Both the position numbers and the translations under genes were made by a program. A DNA stretch of 52,299 nucleotides from Clostridiaceae bacterium (GTDB lineage: Bacteria; Bacillota; Clostridia; Saccharofermentanales; Saccharofermentanaceae). The stretch spans positions 1-52,299 of the forward strand of contig DUPM01000159.1 in the NCBI GenBank assembly GCA_012838315.1, read 5' to 3'. Below, one piece after another: positions 35,166-43,119 of the stretch. The notes below the pieces were generated by a model. That model had not been told where the DNA came from, did not search any database, and saw only the letters and a program-made list of their open reading frames with translations. Each line of letters starts with the position of its first letter. Position 1 is the stretch's first letter.

Positions 35166-36497
35166 TCAGACGAATCGTCTAATAGTCGTCACAGCATTCA
35201 TCGAAAAATTAGTAAGCACAACTTTTTTGTTACTACTTGAAGCGTGAACTAACATGCCATCGCCGATATATAATCCGACGTGGTCAACCACGCCGTCACC
35301 GGAATAGTCATAACAAATGACGTCACCGGCAACCATACTATCTGACGATACGGGAGAGCCGAGTGCTGAAATTCTTGCAGACTGATGCGGGAGACTGTAG
35401 TTATAATAATTCGCATAAACGTAAGACACGTATCCGGAACAATCAAACCCGCTTACCGACATGCCGGTGTAAACATAAGGAACTCCGATAAAAGATTTGG
35501 CATACGTCGCAAGATCACTCGTTGAAGGATCTGCAGGAGTCACAGCAGGCGCCGCCGGTGCAGTAGTCGGTTGAGGAGAGACATCGTCTGAACCACCCGA
35601 ATCAGGAGCCGTTGTCGGTGTAACCTGCGGTGCCGAAACCGGCGCTTGCGATGAAACAAGACTCGCCAAAACATATGTATCCTTAACTGTACGGTACCAA
35701 CCATTGCTTGTCTTAGCCACCACCTCTATCGCGTCTCCGGATGACAGAGATTTAATCAATTGGTATTCTGTACCGGGCCCAGAACGAACATTGACAGTCC
35801 CGACCGCATAGTACTTACCTGAGTAAGCGGATTCGGTAACGGCTGGTTTAGGCGTCGGCGTGGGCGTCGGACTGGGGGTGGGTGTCGGCGTTGCAATAAA
35901 TTCTGAAGTGAGAAATGAACTAACGACGTAACCCTCAGACAAATCGTCCATTTGAATTCGCGACCAATCAGATCCAATCCCCACTTGATTGACATGATCC
36001 GAATATGAAAGAGTCGCGACCACTTCAGCATCTGCAGAGGGAAAATTGCGAACATTCACCTCACTTACGGATACGTACATGAGACTATTGTCGAGAACAA
36101 ATTCAGACAAAGCCAACAGCTCTTCAGGAATTCCACTTCCGGACACACTTCCGGTAATCAAAAATGTATTCTTCTCGACAAGACGATTCACAGATGAATC
36201 TGTCTCTGTCGATGCAATGAACGAAGAATTAAGATAAACGTCGTTATTCTCCGAACGCGAACTTAATTCATCCAAACTCAAATCAACGGCGGAAAACTTT
36301 GTCCTATCATTTACTGTAGGCACTGGCACCTGAAACACGACATCTCCACGGTGCCCGACACGAAATAACGGAACCAACGACATTACGACTGATGCAGTCA
36401 TAATGATAGCTGATATCCGCAAAAACAAAGCAATAGGAGACAAACGATTTGCTTTTATTGAATCACTTCTTTTGAAGTCCGATAGTTTCTTTTTCAA
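35166..36497 (-). CDS. Secreted or membrane-anchored NlpC/P60 hydrolase with two SH3 domains, TTG start
   Basis: Peptidoglycan endopeptidase of 443 residues. A basic N-terminus and hydrophobic helix (about 22-46) form a signal peptide or anchor. A first bacterial SH3 domain (about 140-197), a Thr-Pro linker (202-218), a second SH3 domain (about 228-280) and a Pro/Thr/Ala-rich linker (about 284-325) follow. The NlpC/P60 domain (about 328-443) has catalytic Cys353 in GFDCSGYV, His406 in VDHVGLY and the third polar residue His418 in LVHASS. TTG is the start, with GGAGG 6 bases upstream. The Thr-Pro linker resembles those of the PASTA kinase in this window. Confidence 0.93.
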   Translation of the reverse strand: MKKKLSDFKRSDSIKANRLSPIALFLRISAIIMTASVVMSLVPLFRVGHRGDVVFQVPVPTVNDRTKFSAVDLSLDELSSRSENNDVYLNSSFIASTETDSSVNRLVEKNTFLITGSVSGSGIPEELLALSEFVLDNSLMYVSVSEVNVRNFPSADAEVVATLSYSDHVNQVGIGSDWSRIQMDDLSEGYVVSSFLTSEFIATPTPTPSPTPTPTPKPAVTESAYSGKYYAVGTVNVRSGPGTEYQLIKSLSSGDAIEVVAKTSNGWYRTVKDTYVLASLVSSQAPVSAPQVTPTTAPDSGGSDDVSPQPTTAPAAPAVTPADPSTSDLATYAKSFIGVPYVYTGMSVSGFDCSGYVSYVYANYYNYSLPHQSARISALGSPVSSDSMVAGDVICYDYSGDGVVDHVGLYIGDGMLVHASSSNKKVVLTNFSMNAVTTIRRFV

Positions 36498-36811
36498 ATA
36501 AACCTCCAGTTAAGGCTTTTAATATATTGAATATTCTTTCTGTACTCAAAGCCTTACTTGACGTTTTTATTATAATACTAAAATGCCCGCATAAAAAGGC
36601 TTGCCTCAAATTTGTAACATTTCCAATTTACTCCGAGACAGATTATTCCTAACCAATCTTTTATTTCTCGCCAAATTAATAGCATAACGAAACGTTTAGC
36701 GCAATTTGTCACCACAAAATAATGATATTTATGAAATTATTTGTCAGACAATATTATTTTCAACGAATCTCATAAATTGCCTCATTTTGCCACATTTGCT
36801 TCAACTTTCAC
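36498..36811 (-). other. AT-rich intergenic region upstream of the NlpC/P60 gene
   Basis: About 310 bases with no gene I can support. On the minus strand a consensus TATAAT (36569-36574) has only TTTTTA as a -35 at 17 bases. A perfect 9-bp inverted repeat follows in the untranslated leader. The c-di-AMP riboswitch, often found before wall hydrolases, is not recognisable: none of its G-rich conserved blocks is present. The distal part (36600-36811) is plain AT-rich sequence. Confidence 0.5.
36511..36556 (-). repeat. 9-bp inverted repeat in the NlpC/P60 gene leader
   Basis: TAAGGCTTT (36511-36519) and AAAGCCTTA (36548-36556) are perfect inverted copies separated by 28 bases. The proximal arm ends just upstream of the GGAGG ribosome site, so a hairpin could affect translation, or the repeat could be an operator just downstream of the promoter. 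Confidence 0.6.
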
Positions 36812-36850
36812 ACAAAAAAACTATCCCAAAGATATTCTTCGGGATAGTTT
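36812..36850 (-). terminator. Intrinsic terminator after the ispH-rpsA gene
   Basis: AACTATCCC and GGGATAGTT form a perfect 9-bp stem on the minus strand with a 13-base loop, followed by seven T residues. It lies about 26 bases past the stop codon. Confidence 0.9.
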
Positions 36851-36875
36851 GAATGTCAAAGTATGTTTGTTTCTA

Positions 36876-39050
36876 CTATTTTTCAACAACTTCTTCAGTA
36901 GCTTCTGCAGGCATTTCGTCTGTTGATGCTTCTTCTGTTTGCGCATCTTCCAATGAGACCTCTTCTGTTGGTATCTCATCTGTTGAAACCACCGCATCAG
37001 AATCCGTCTCCATCGGAACTTCTACATTATCTTCAACAGAAGCAACTACCTGCTCCTCTTTTTCGGCCTTATCAAAGGCTTCGTCATCGGATTTCACAGG
37101 GTTAATCGCCTCAACATCCTTGATACTGATGCTGATTCGACGGGTCTCGTTGCTGACATCCAAGACGCGAGCAATAACTTCCATGCCTTCAGTCAAAACA
37201 TCTTCAGGCCTATTCAGACGAACATCCGATATTTGCGATACATGACAAAGTGCATCGACACCCGGCTCAAGTTCAACAAATGCACCAAACTGGAACATGC
37301 GAACAACTTTGCCATGAACGATGCTGCCGATCGGGAATCTCTCTTCAACATTGTGATACGGATCATCCTCAGAACGCTTATATCCCAAAGAAATACGCTT
37401 CTTCTCGGAATCGAAATCCTTAACGTATACAGAGATATTGTCGCCGACACTAACAATTTCGGATGGGTGACGAATTCGCTTCCATGACAATTCAGAAACG
37501 TGAACCAAACCATCCACACCACCAATATCAACAAATGCTCCAAAATCGGTCAGGCTTCTTACGACACCTTGATACTCAGCACCGACTTCTATCGCACTCC
37601 ACACTTCATCCGCCTTCTCCTTACGCTGACTGTTGAGCAACGCACGACGAGAACCCGAAACACGTAAGCGTCTCTTGTCGGGATCAAACTGTGTGACTAG
37701 GATTTCTATGGACTTTCCTTTGTATTGATCTAAATCATTAACCGTGGTCAAATCAAGCTGCGTTCTGTGAATGTAGATATCCACACCGCCAAGATTGGCG
37801 ATAACTCCATCCTTAACAACGTTTGTAATCTTTACAGTGACTGGAGTCGCATTCTCGAAAGCCTCTTCGACCTGGGCCTTATACTTGCCAAAATCGACAT
37901 GTGCCTTAGAGAGCAAAATCTCTTTCCCCATATCAGAATTACGTACACTTCGAACAAATACCTCAATCTCTGTATGAGCCTCAATCGCTACATCCAGATC
38001 AAAATCAGGGTCGTTAGCAAATTCATGGCGGGGAATACGTCCTTCCGATTTGTCATGAACGTCAACATATACAAACTCGTTGTCTGCAGATGTAATCGCC
38101 CCCCTCACCGTCGCATTCTTTCTGAGTTGTGGAATGTTGTCGATGTAATCACCAAAATTGATGTCGGTTTGTTCCTGATTGGCCGTAGCCTGGTCTTCAC
38201 TCATGGTTTGGATAACCTCCCTGATAATACAATCTGGCGTCGACGCACCTGCCGTAACTCCAACAACAATATTCGGAGTTGAGAATACCGGATTCTCAAG
38301 AACCTTTATGATGTCATGAACGCCTCCGACAAGAAACGTGTTCGCGCAACGACTATTACAGATATCGTAAAGCTTCATCGTGTTCGAGCTCTTCTCAGAT
38401 CCGATGATAATCATACAGTCTGAGGATGCCGCTAAATCAGATGCTTCACGCTGTCTGTTTTCAGTCGTACTACATATTGTATCAAAAAACTGCTCATTTG
38501 CAATTTTATTCTTGGCATTTTGTCGGATTTTTTTGTATTCCGACGAAGAAAATGTTGTCTGAGAGATTAAAATCGTGTTTTCGGGGTCCGTTTCAAGCAA
38601 ATCAAAGTCTTCTTGGCTTTCGACTACAGTTACGTAATCCTCTGCCTCCCCACGGATACCTTCCACCTCAGGGTGACCATTTTTTCCGGTGATAATGATT
38701 CTTTTCCCTTTCTGGGACTCCTGTTTGACAATTTTATGAATTTTTTTAACAAAAGGACAAGTGCAGTCAACAATTTTGCAATGATTTGCTTCAATCGCAT
38801 CTTTGATTTGTGGGGTAACACCGTGAGCTCGAATTATTACCGTGCTGCCTTGATCAATTTCATCAACGGAGTTGGCCAAATGCATGCCACTTTCTATGAG
38901 GTCATTCACAACAAATTCGTTGTGCGTTATTGCGCCTAACATATATACTTTCGTACCCGGTTCAGAATTTGAAAGGACCGCGTATGCGGTCTTAACCGCC
39001 TGGTCCACGCCAAAACAGAAACCAGCGTTCTTAGCCACTTTGATGATCAT
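36876..39050 (-). CDS. ispH: Fused HMBPP reductase (IspH) and ribosomal S1-like protein
   Basis: A 724-residue bifunctional protein. Residues 1-285 are IspH, the last MEP-pathway enzyme, with cluster cysteines at Cys12 (GFCFGV), Cys98 (in CTCPF) and Cys193 (DTICSTT), plus THNEFVV and GKNGHPEVEG. After a linker come four S1 OB-fold domains (about 312-383, 401-468, 488-557, 573-644), e.g. GVVRSLTDFGAFVDIGGVDGLVHVSELSW. A very acidic tail (650-724) rich in Glu, Asp, Thr and Ser ends the protein. The fusion is known from Clostridia and is not an assembly artefact: one frame reads across. It overlaps cmk by ATGA, matching the old cmk-rpsA linkage. Confidence 0.96.
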   Translation of the reverse strand: MIIKVAKNAGFCFGVDQAVKTAYAVLSNSEPGTKVYMLGAITHNEFVVNDLIESGMHLANSVDEIDQGSTVIIRAHGVTPQIKDAIEANHCKIVDCTCPFVKKIHKIVKQESQKGKRIIITGKNGHPEVEGIRGEAEDYVTVVESQEDFDLLETDPENTILISQTTFSSSEYKKIRQNAKNKIANEQFFDTICSTTENRQREASDLAASSDCMIIIGSEKSSNTMKLYDICNSRCANTFLVGGVHDIIKVLENPVFSTPNIVVGVTAGASTPDCIIREVIQTMSEDQATANQEQTDINFGDYIDNIPQLRKNATVRGAITSADNEFVYVDVHDKSEGRIPRHEFANDPDFDLDVAIEAHTEIEVFVRSVRNSDMGKEILLSKAHVDFGKYKAQVEEAFENATPVTVKITNVVKDGVIANLGGVDIYIHRTQLDLTTVNDLDQYKGKSIEILVTQFDPDKRRLRVSGSRRALLNSQRKEKADEVWSAIEVGAEYQGVVRSLTDFGAFVDIGGVDGLVHVSELSWKRIRHPSEIVSVGDNISVYVKDFDSEKKRISLGYKRSEDDPYHNVEERFPIGSIVHGKVVRMFQFGAFVELEPGVDALCHVSQISDVRLNRPEDVLTEGMEVIARVLDVSNETRRISISIKDVEAINPVKSDDEAFDKAEKEEQVVASVEDNVEVPMETDSDAVVSTDEIPTEEVSLEDAQTEEASTDEMPAEATEEVVEK

Positions 39051-39748
39051 GAATAATCCTCATCTTTTTTATTGGTAAAAATTGATTCTGGCAAATATCT
39101 TAACAGTGCGAGTAGGGTTTGTTGCGGTGTATTAGGTGTCGTATCAATTTCGATTGCATCGTGTGTTTTCTTCAAGGGTGCAAAGGCTCGACCCGAATCC
39201 TGTTCATCACGATACTTAAGATCGGCCAATACTTCTTCTATTGTCATATCATGGACGCCTTTGCTTTGCATCTCCTCGAGACGTCGCTTCGCGCGCTCGT
39301 TAATGTCCGCCGTTAGAAAAAATTTATAGTCCGCATCAGGCAAGACAAAACTTCCAATGTCTCTGCCATCAAGAACAACGTTTTTTGTTCCGGCAATCCT
39401 GCGCTGCAAATCTACCATCTTCTCGCGAACTATTTTGAAACAAGACACATCTGATGCGGCTTGAGAAACACCGGGTAAACGAATCTTATCTGTGACGTCG
39501 TTTTTGTTAAGAAAGACTTTCTGCGTACCGTTTTCAAATACAATTTCGATGTTAATGTTATCCATCAATTTTGAAATCGCCATTTCATCTTTTGTTGAAA
39601 TGTTGTTTTCGATGGCATAAAGTCCGCATGCACGATACATAGCACCGGTATCCAAGTACAATATTCCGAGTCTTTCAGCCACCGAGCGCGCTAAAGTGCT
39701 TTTACCTGACCCTGAAGGTCCGTCAATTGCGATTTGAAAATGCTGCAT
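39047..39748 (-). CDS. cmk: Cytidylate kinase
   Basis: Phosphorylates CMP and dCMP. The 233 residues start with the P-loop IDGPSGSGKSTLARSVAERL and LYLDTGAMYRACGLYA, followed by the lid-region DGRDIGSFVLPDADYKFFLTA and YRDEQDSGRAFAPL. The stop overlaps the ispH start by 4 bases. In many bacteria cmk precedes rpsA, and here it precedes the IspH-S1 fusion. Confidence 0.97.
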   Translation of the reverse strand: MQHFQIAIDGPSGSGKSTLARSVAERLGILYLDTGAMYRACGLYAIENNISTKDEMAISKLMDNINIEIVFENGTQKVFLNKNDVTDKIRLPGVSQAASDVSCFKIVREKMVDLQRRIAGTKNVVLDGRDIGSFVLPDADYKFFLTADINERAKRRLEEMQSKGVHDMTIEEVLADLKYRDEQDSGRAFAPLKKTHDAIEIDTTPNTPQQTLLALLRYLPESIFTNKKDEDYS

Positions 39749-39762
39749 AGCGTCCTCCTTCT

Positions 39763-40182
39763 CTATATGGCTCTATGCCCAATTCCGATTGCGATTTCGT
39801 TAAGATGTAATAGCCCTATCCCGAAATATAAGCACACACTAATGTGATTATTGTACCTTGCAATCCCAATCTTGCCTCCAACATTCAGCCCGATTGCTTT
39901 GGACGTAATTTGCGAAATCGCCTCGCGCGCAGCACCAGCAATCGCACCTTCTTCGCTGTGCGTACTTGTGATAACACCCTCACGTTGTGCAGCGACAATG
40001 CAACGTTCTATAATTTTGGAAACTGAGGATATAAATTCTCCGCCGAAATCTGCAGCTGCTGCTTTGATTTCCTCGGCTTGAAACGCCGCTTTGAGTTGTG
40101 CCTCTTCTTCACGGTTTATGGCAAGTGTCATTCGAATCGCCGCCGTTGAAGTGATTTTACTGTCGGGAACAATATCTTTCAT
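39763..40182 (-). CDS. HutP-family RNA-binding regulator homologue
   Basis: A 139-residue protein I assign to the HutP family. HutP is the histidine-responsive antiterminator of Bacillus subtilis, which binds UAG-rich RNA as a hexamer. The C-terminal third fits best (VSLYGTIG-like VCLYFGIG, and GIGHRAI aligned with GINHI). Compared with Bacillus HutP as I recall it, the C-terminal metal-binding His is kept (His136). The two helix histidines (His73, His77 there) align with Gly79 and Gly83 here. No histidine-utilisation genes are near; it lies 16 bases after a MurR-type regulator gene and 14 before cmk. Its ligand and target are therefore unknown. Confidence 0.75.
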   Translation of the reverse strand: MKDIVPDSKITSTAAIRMTLAINREEEAQLKAAFQAEEIKAAAADFGGEFISSVSKIIERCIVAAQREGVITSTHSEEGAIAGAAREAISQITSKAIGLNVGGKIGIARYNNHISVCLYFGIGLLHLNEIAIGIGHRAI

Positions 40183-40198
40183 CGTCTTGCCTCACTTT

Positions 40199-41125
40199 TT
40201 ATGTCGATGCCTCATCAATGGGTCTATCGTTCGTATCTTTGCTTTTATCATAAACCTTATACTCATCCCAAAGTCTTTCAAGCGCTTCAAACGTTTGCTC
40301 AATGTGTTCGCGACGATGCATTCCAACGGCGACAATCAGCGCATTAATCAAAGACAACGGCGCAATCAACGAATCTACAAATGAAGCCATATCCGACCTG
40401 GCAAACAACGCAACGTCAGCGTGTTGCGCCAATGGTGTGTCTGACTTGTCTGTGATTGCTATGACTGATGCACCGCGTTGACGCGCATACTGCATAGATT
40501 GAATCGTTCTCGTCGAATATCTAGGAAAACTGATTCCGATAAATACATCTCCCGGACCAATCGGCAAAACCTGTTCAAAGACTTCATTAGCACTACTGGT
40601 ATGAATATGCCTTACGTCATCAAAAAGCAATGTAAAATAGAAATGCATAAATGAAGACAGCGGAGACGAACTCCTGAGTCCCATCAAGTATATCTTTTTC
40701 GCATTGAGTATCATTTGAACGGCGTCACCAAAGGCCTTCTCATCGATATGCTCATAAGTGTGCTTGAGGTTCTCTATGTCCGTCTGTACGATTGAACGCA
40801 ACAACTGCGCGTCGTCACCGTATCGCTTGGATGCATTGAGTCTCTGAAGGTATGTCAGTTTAACCTTCAACTCTTCCTGAAGGCTCTTTTGAAAATGTGG
40901 ATACCCTTCAAAGCCGAGTTCCATCGAAAACCGAACGACTGTAGATTCACTGACTCCGGTATGATCGCCAATTTTAGCCGCCGTCATATAAGCCGCACGC
41001 TCATAATCCGATAAAATGAAGCGCGCGATAGATTTCTGCCCCTTACTCATTTTGGGCATTTCTTGCTCTATTTGTTCCACGATGCTTTTATAGTTTGTTT
41101 CTTGGTCATTTTTGACCTTGGACAT
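40199..41125 (-). CDS. MurR/RpiR-family transcriptional regulator
   Basis: 308 residues: an N-terminal helix-turn-helix domain (about 1-80; SKGQKSIARFIL, then KIGDHTGVSESTVVRFSMELGFEGYP) and a C-terminal SIS sugar-phosphate sensor domain (about 130-265; KKIYLMGLRSSSPL, GISFPRYSTRTI and VIAITDKSDTPLA). Members usually sense phosphosugars such as MurNAc-6-P. No sugar catabolic gene adjoins it; it leads the unit with the HutP homologue, cmk and ispH-rpsA. CGGAGG precedes the ATG. A possible operator lies at its promoter. Confidence 0.93.
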   Translation of the reverse strand: MSKVKNDQETNYKSIVEQIEQEMPKMSKGQKSIARFILSDYERAAYMTAAKIGDHTGVSESTVVRFSMELGFEGYPHFQKSLQEELKVKLTYLQRLNASKRYGDDAQLLRSIVQTDIENLKHTYEHIDEKAFGDAVQMILNAKKIYLMGLRSSSPLSSFMHFYFTLLFDDVRHIHTSSANEVFEQVLPIGPGDVFIGISFPRYSTRTIQSMQYARQRGASVIAITDKSDTPLAQHADVALFARSDMASFVDSLIAPLSLINALIVAVGMHRREHIEQTFEALERLWDEYKVYDKSKDTNDRPIDEAST

Positions 41126-41147
41126 ATCGTTTTTCCTCCGTAGTACG

Positions 41148-41191
41148 TCGTTGATAACGATTATACACTTTAACGCAATAAATGGTTACAA
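41148..41191 (-). promoter_or_regulatory. Probable promoter and palindromic operator of the MurR/RpiR gene
   Basis: TATAAT on the minus strand at 41160-41165, with a poor -35 (TTGTAA, 41186-41191, spacer 20). Next to the -10, TCGTT-GAT-AACGA (41148-41160) is a perfect 5-bp inverted repeat around a 3-base centre, at the expected start of transcription. Autoregulation by the encoded repressor is an inference. Confidence 0.45.
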
Positions 41192-41226
41192 AAAATGAAA
41201 GTCATCATCTGACGACTTTCATTTTG
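41189..41226 (-). terminator. Intrinsic terminator after the carboxyltransferase cluster
   Basis: On the minus strand AATGAAAGTC and GACTTTCATT form a perfect 10-bp stem with a 10-base loop and a T-rich tail (TTTTTTG counting the last stem bases). It lies about 20 bases past the stop at 41247. Confidence 0.85.
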
Positions 41227-41246
41227 AAATCAGAGGATAAGGAAAA

Positions 41247-42638
41247 TCAAACCGGCTGATAAGCCTCATCAATATCGCCCGCCACGTTATCAATGCCATG
41301 CAGACGCAATCTTCGCTCTTTAAAAAAGGCCTCAGCAACTTTTGGAAACATTGCCCAGGTAAGAATGTCTTCATCCTGTTCCATGTATTCTGCCATTTGC
41401 TCTCGTACTTTTTCCAGTTCCGGCTCGATTTGATCTGCCGGACGTCCTGTTACTTGCAACTCATCACCAAGAATCTTCGACAGTATTTCCTGCTTAATCG
41501 GCGAAGGCGTATGACCATACTCGCCTTTTACCAGCGCCTTCGACTCCTTCGGAACCATCTTGTAACGCTCATTGGCAATCACATTCATCACAGCCTGCGT
41601 CCCGACAATTTGAGATGACGGAGTGACCAGCGGCGGGAATCCGAAATCTTCGCGCACACGAGGTACTTCATTAAGAACTTCGAGTAAAAGCGACTCTTTT
41701 CCGGCCTGCTTCAATTGCGAAACAAGATTACTCAACATGCCTCCAGGAACTTGGTATTTGAGGGCATTGACGTCAACTCCTAAGACTTTAGGATTCAGAA
41801 GCCCGGACGCCAAGTATTTATCGCGAAGTGTTGTCGCATAAGAGGAGATGTCCGACAGCAAATCCAAATCCAATCCTGTGCCGTATTGCGTGCCTTGAAG
41901 CGCAGCTACCATCGGTTCTGTTGCCGGTTGAGATGTGCCCAGCGCCATGGGCGACAGAGCGCAATCAATGATGTCAACTCCGGCCTCGACAGCCTTCAAG
42001 TATGTCATCGAACCGGATCCTGAAGTATAGTGCGTATGTAACTCTATCGGCAACTTGGTTGCGCTCTTGATAGTAGATATTAATTCAAAAGCCTCGTAAG
42101 GGAGCAATAGACCGGACATATCCTTGATGCAGATGGAATCTGCTCCCATCTCTTCGAGCGACTTGGCTTGGCGCGCAAACAGCTCGTTGGAGTGGAACGG
42201 ACTAGTTGTATAAGCAATTGCTGCTTGCACATGTCCGCCGGCTTTCTTGCAAGCCGTGGTCGCTCTTTCAATATTGCGATAGTCATTGAGCGCGTCGAAA
42301 ATTCGAATATTGTCGATTCCGTTTGCAATTGATTTTTCCACAAAGTAGTCAACGACATCATCGGCATAATGCTTGTATCCGAGAAGGTTCTGTCCTCTTA
42401 ATAACATTTGAAGTTTAGTATTCGGACATGCCTTGCGAATTTTTCGAAGACGGTCCCAAGGATCTTCATTTAAAAATCGCACGCAGGCATCGAATGTCGC
42501 ACCCCCCCAACATTCAAGAGCGTTGTAGCCGACTTGATCGAGTTTTTCGAGCATCGGTTCCATTTCTTCATAACTCATTCGAGTTGCGATTAATGATTGA
42601 TGCGCATCCCGAAGAATAGTTTCGGTGATTTTTACCAT
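41247..42638 (-). CDS. Oxaloacetate decarboxylase alpha / transcarboxylase 5S-type subunit
   Basis: Transfers carboxyl between biotin and pyruvate/oxaloacetate. The 463-residue TIM-barrel protein has TETILRDAHQS (metal Asp11), ALECWGGATFD, the CIKDMSG lysine that is carbamylated in the family (Lys172) and ELHTHYTSGSG (His201 and His203, metal ligands). A conserved C-terminal PYC/OadA domain follows. It has no fused biotin domain; the biotin carrier is the separate gene 12 bases upstream. Candidates are the alpha subunit of a sodium-pumping oxaloacetate decarboxylase, pyruvate carboxylase subunit B, or the 5S subunit of methylmalonyl-CoA:pyruvate transcarboxylase. The neighbours favour a transcarboxylase-like complex. 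Confidence 0.92.
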   Translation of the reverse strand: MVKITETILRDAHQSLIATRMSYEEMEPMLEKLDQVGYNALECWGGATFDACVRFLNEDPWDRLRKIRKACPNTKLQMLLRGQNLLGYKHYADDVVDYFVEKSIANGIDNIRIFDALNDYRNIERATTACKKAGGHVQAAIAYTTSPFHSNELFARQAKSLEEMGADSICIKDMSGLLLPYEAFELISTIKSATKLPIELHTHYTSGSGSMTYLKAVEAGVDIIDCALSPMALGTSQPATEPMVAALQGTQYGTGLDLDLLSDISSYATTLRDKYLASGLLNPKVLGVDVNALKYQVPGGMLSNLVSQLKQAGKESLLLEVLNEVPRVREDFGFPPLVTPSSQIVGTQAVMNVIANERYKMVPKESKALVKGEYGHTPSPIKQEILSKILGDELQVTGRPADQIEPELEKVREQMAEYMEQDEDILTWAMFPKVAEAFFKERRLRLHGIDNVAGDIDEAYQPV

Positions 42639-42650
42639 GAGATCCTCCTA

Positions 42651-43070
42651 TTATACAAACGAAACCAACGGTGAACCGGCATTCACGGAAGCACCCGATG
42701 TAGCGTAAACACCTTCAATGACACCATCCACGTCAGCAACAATCTCATTTTCCATCTTCATAGCTTCAAGCACCATCAACACTTGACCCTTTTTTACAGT
42801 CTGCCCGGCAGAGACCGATACAGAAAGAATCGTTCCCGGCATCGGTGCCGGAAGGACACGGCCCTTAATAGCACTGGTAGAAACCGATTCCGCTTTGTCA
42901 GGCTCTGAAGGCGCTTGAGGCGCTGCGGGTCCTGGGCCTTTATCCGGTTTTGCTGTCTCTGCAGTGGTAGCTGAAGGTGCCGAAGGTGCGGCGTTCGGCA
43001 ATGTTCCGAGTTCCTCAACTTCGACTTCATATACTTTTCCATCTACTTTAATTTTGTAAAACTGACTCAT
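42651..43070 (-). CDS. Biotin carboxyl carrier protein (1.3S-type)
   Basis: A 139-residue carrier that moves carboxyl groups between the two flanking transferases. A short N-terminal segment (FYKIKVDGKVYEVEVEE) typical of decarboxylase and transcarboxylase carriers is followed by an Ala/Pro/Thr/Glu-rich linker (about 25-65). The C-terminal biotinyl domain has EAMKMEN (biotin-accepting Lys105), PMPGTI and VNAGSPLVSF. The size and layout match the 1.3S subunit of propionibacterial transcarboxylase and OadG/MmdC-type carriers. GGAGGT lies before the ATG. Confidence 0.95.
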   Translation of the reverse strand: MSQFYKIKVDGKVYEVEVEELGTLPNAAPSAPSATTAETAKPDKGPGPAAPQAPSEPDKAESVSTSAIKGRVLPAPMPGTILSVSVSAGQTVKKGQVLMVLEAMKMENEIVADVDGVIEGVYATSGASVNAGSPLVSFV

Positions 43071-43119
43071 CGTTTACCTCCGAAAATGTTCATAGGTGAT
43101 TCGTTCGTAACCTATTCGA

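Noticed and set aside
36498-36811. Possible c-di-AMP (ydaO-type) riboswitch before the NlpC/P60 gene
   Set aside because: The region is AT-rich and lacks the conserved G-rich blocks; only a short inverted repeat is present.
37767-38282. Antisense open frame of 171 codons within ispH-rpsA
   Set aside because: It lies opposite a strongly conserved gene, has no ribosome site and only mirrors the codon pattern of the other strand.
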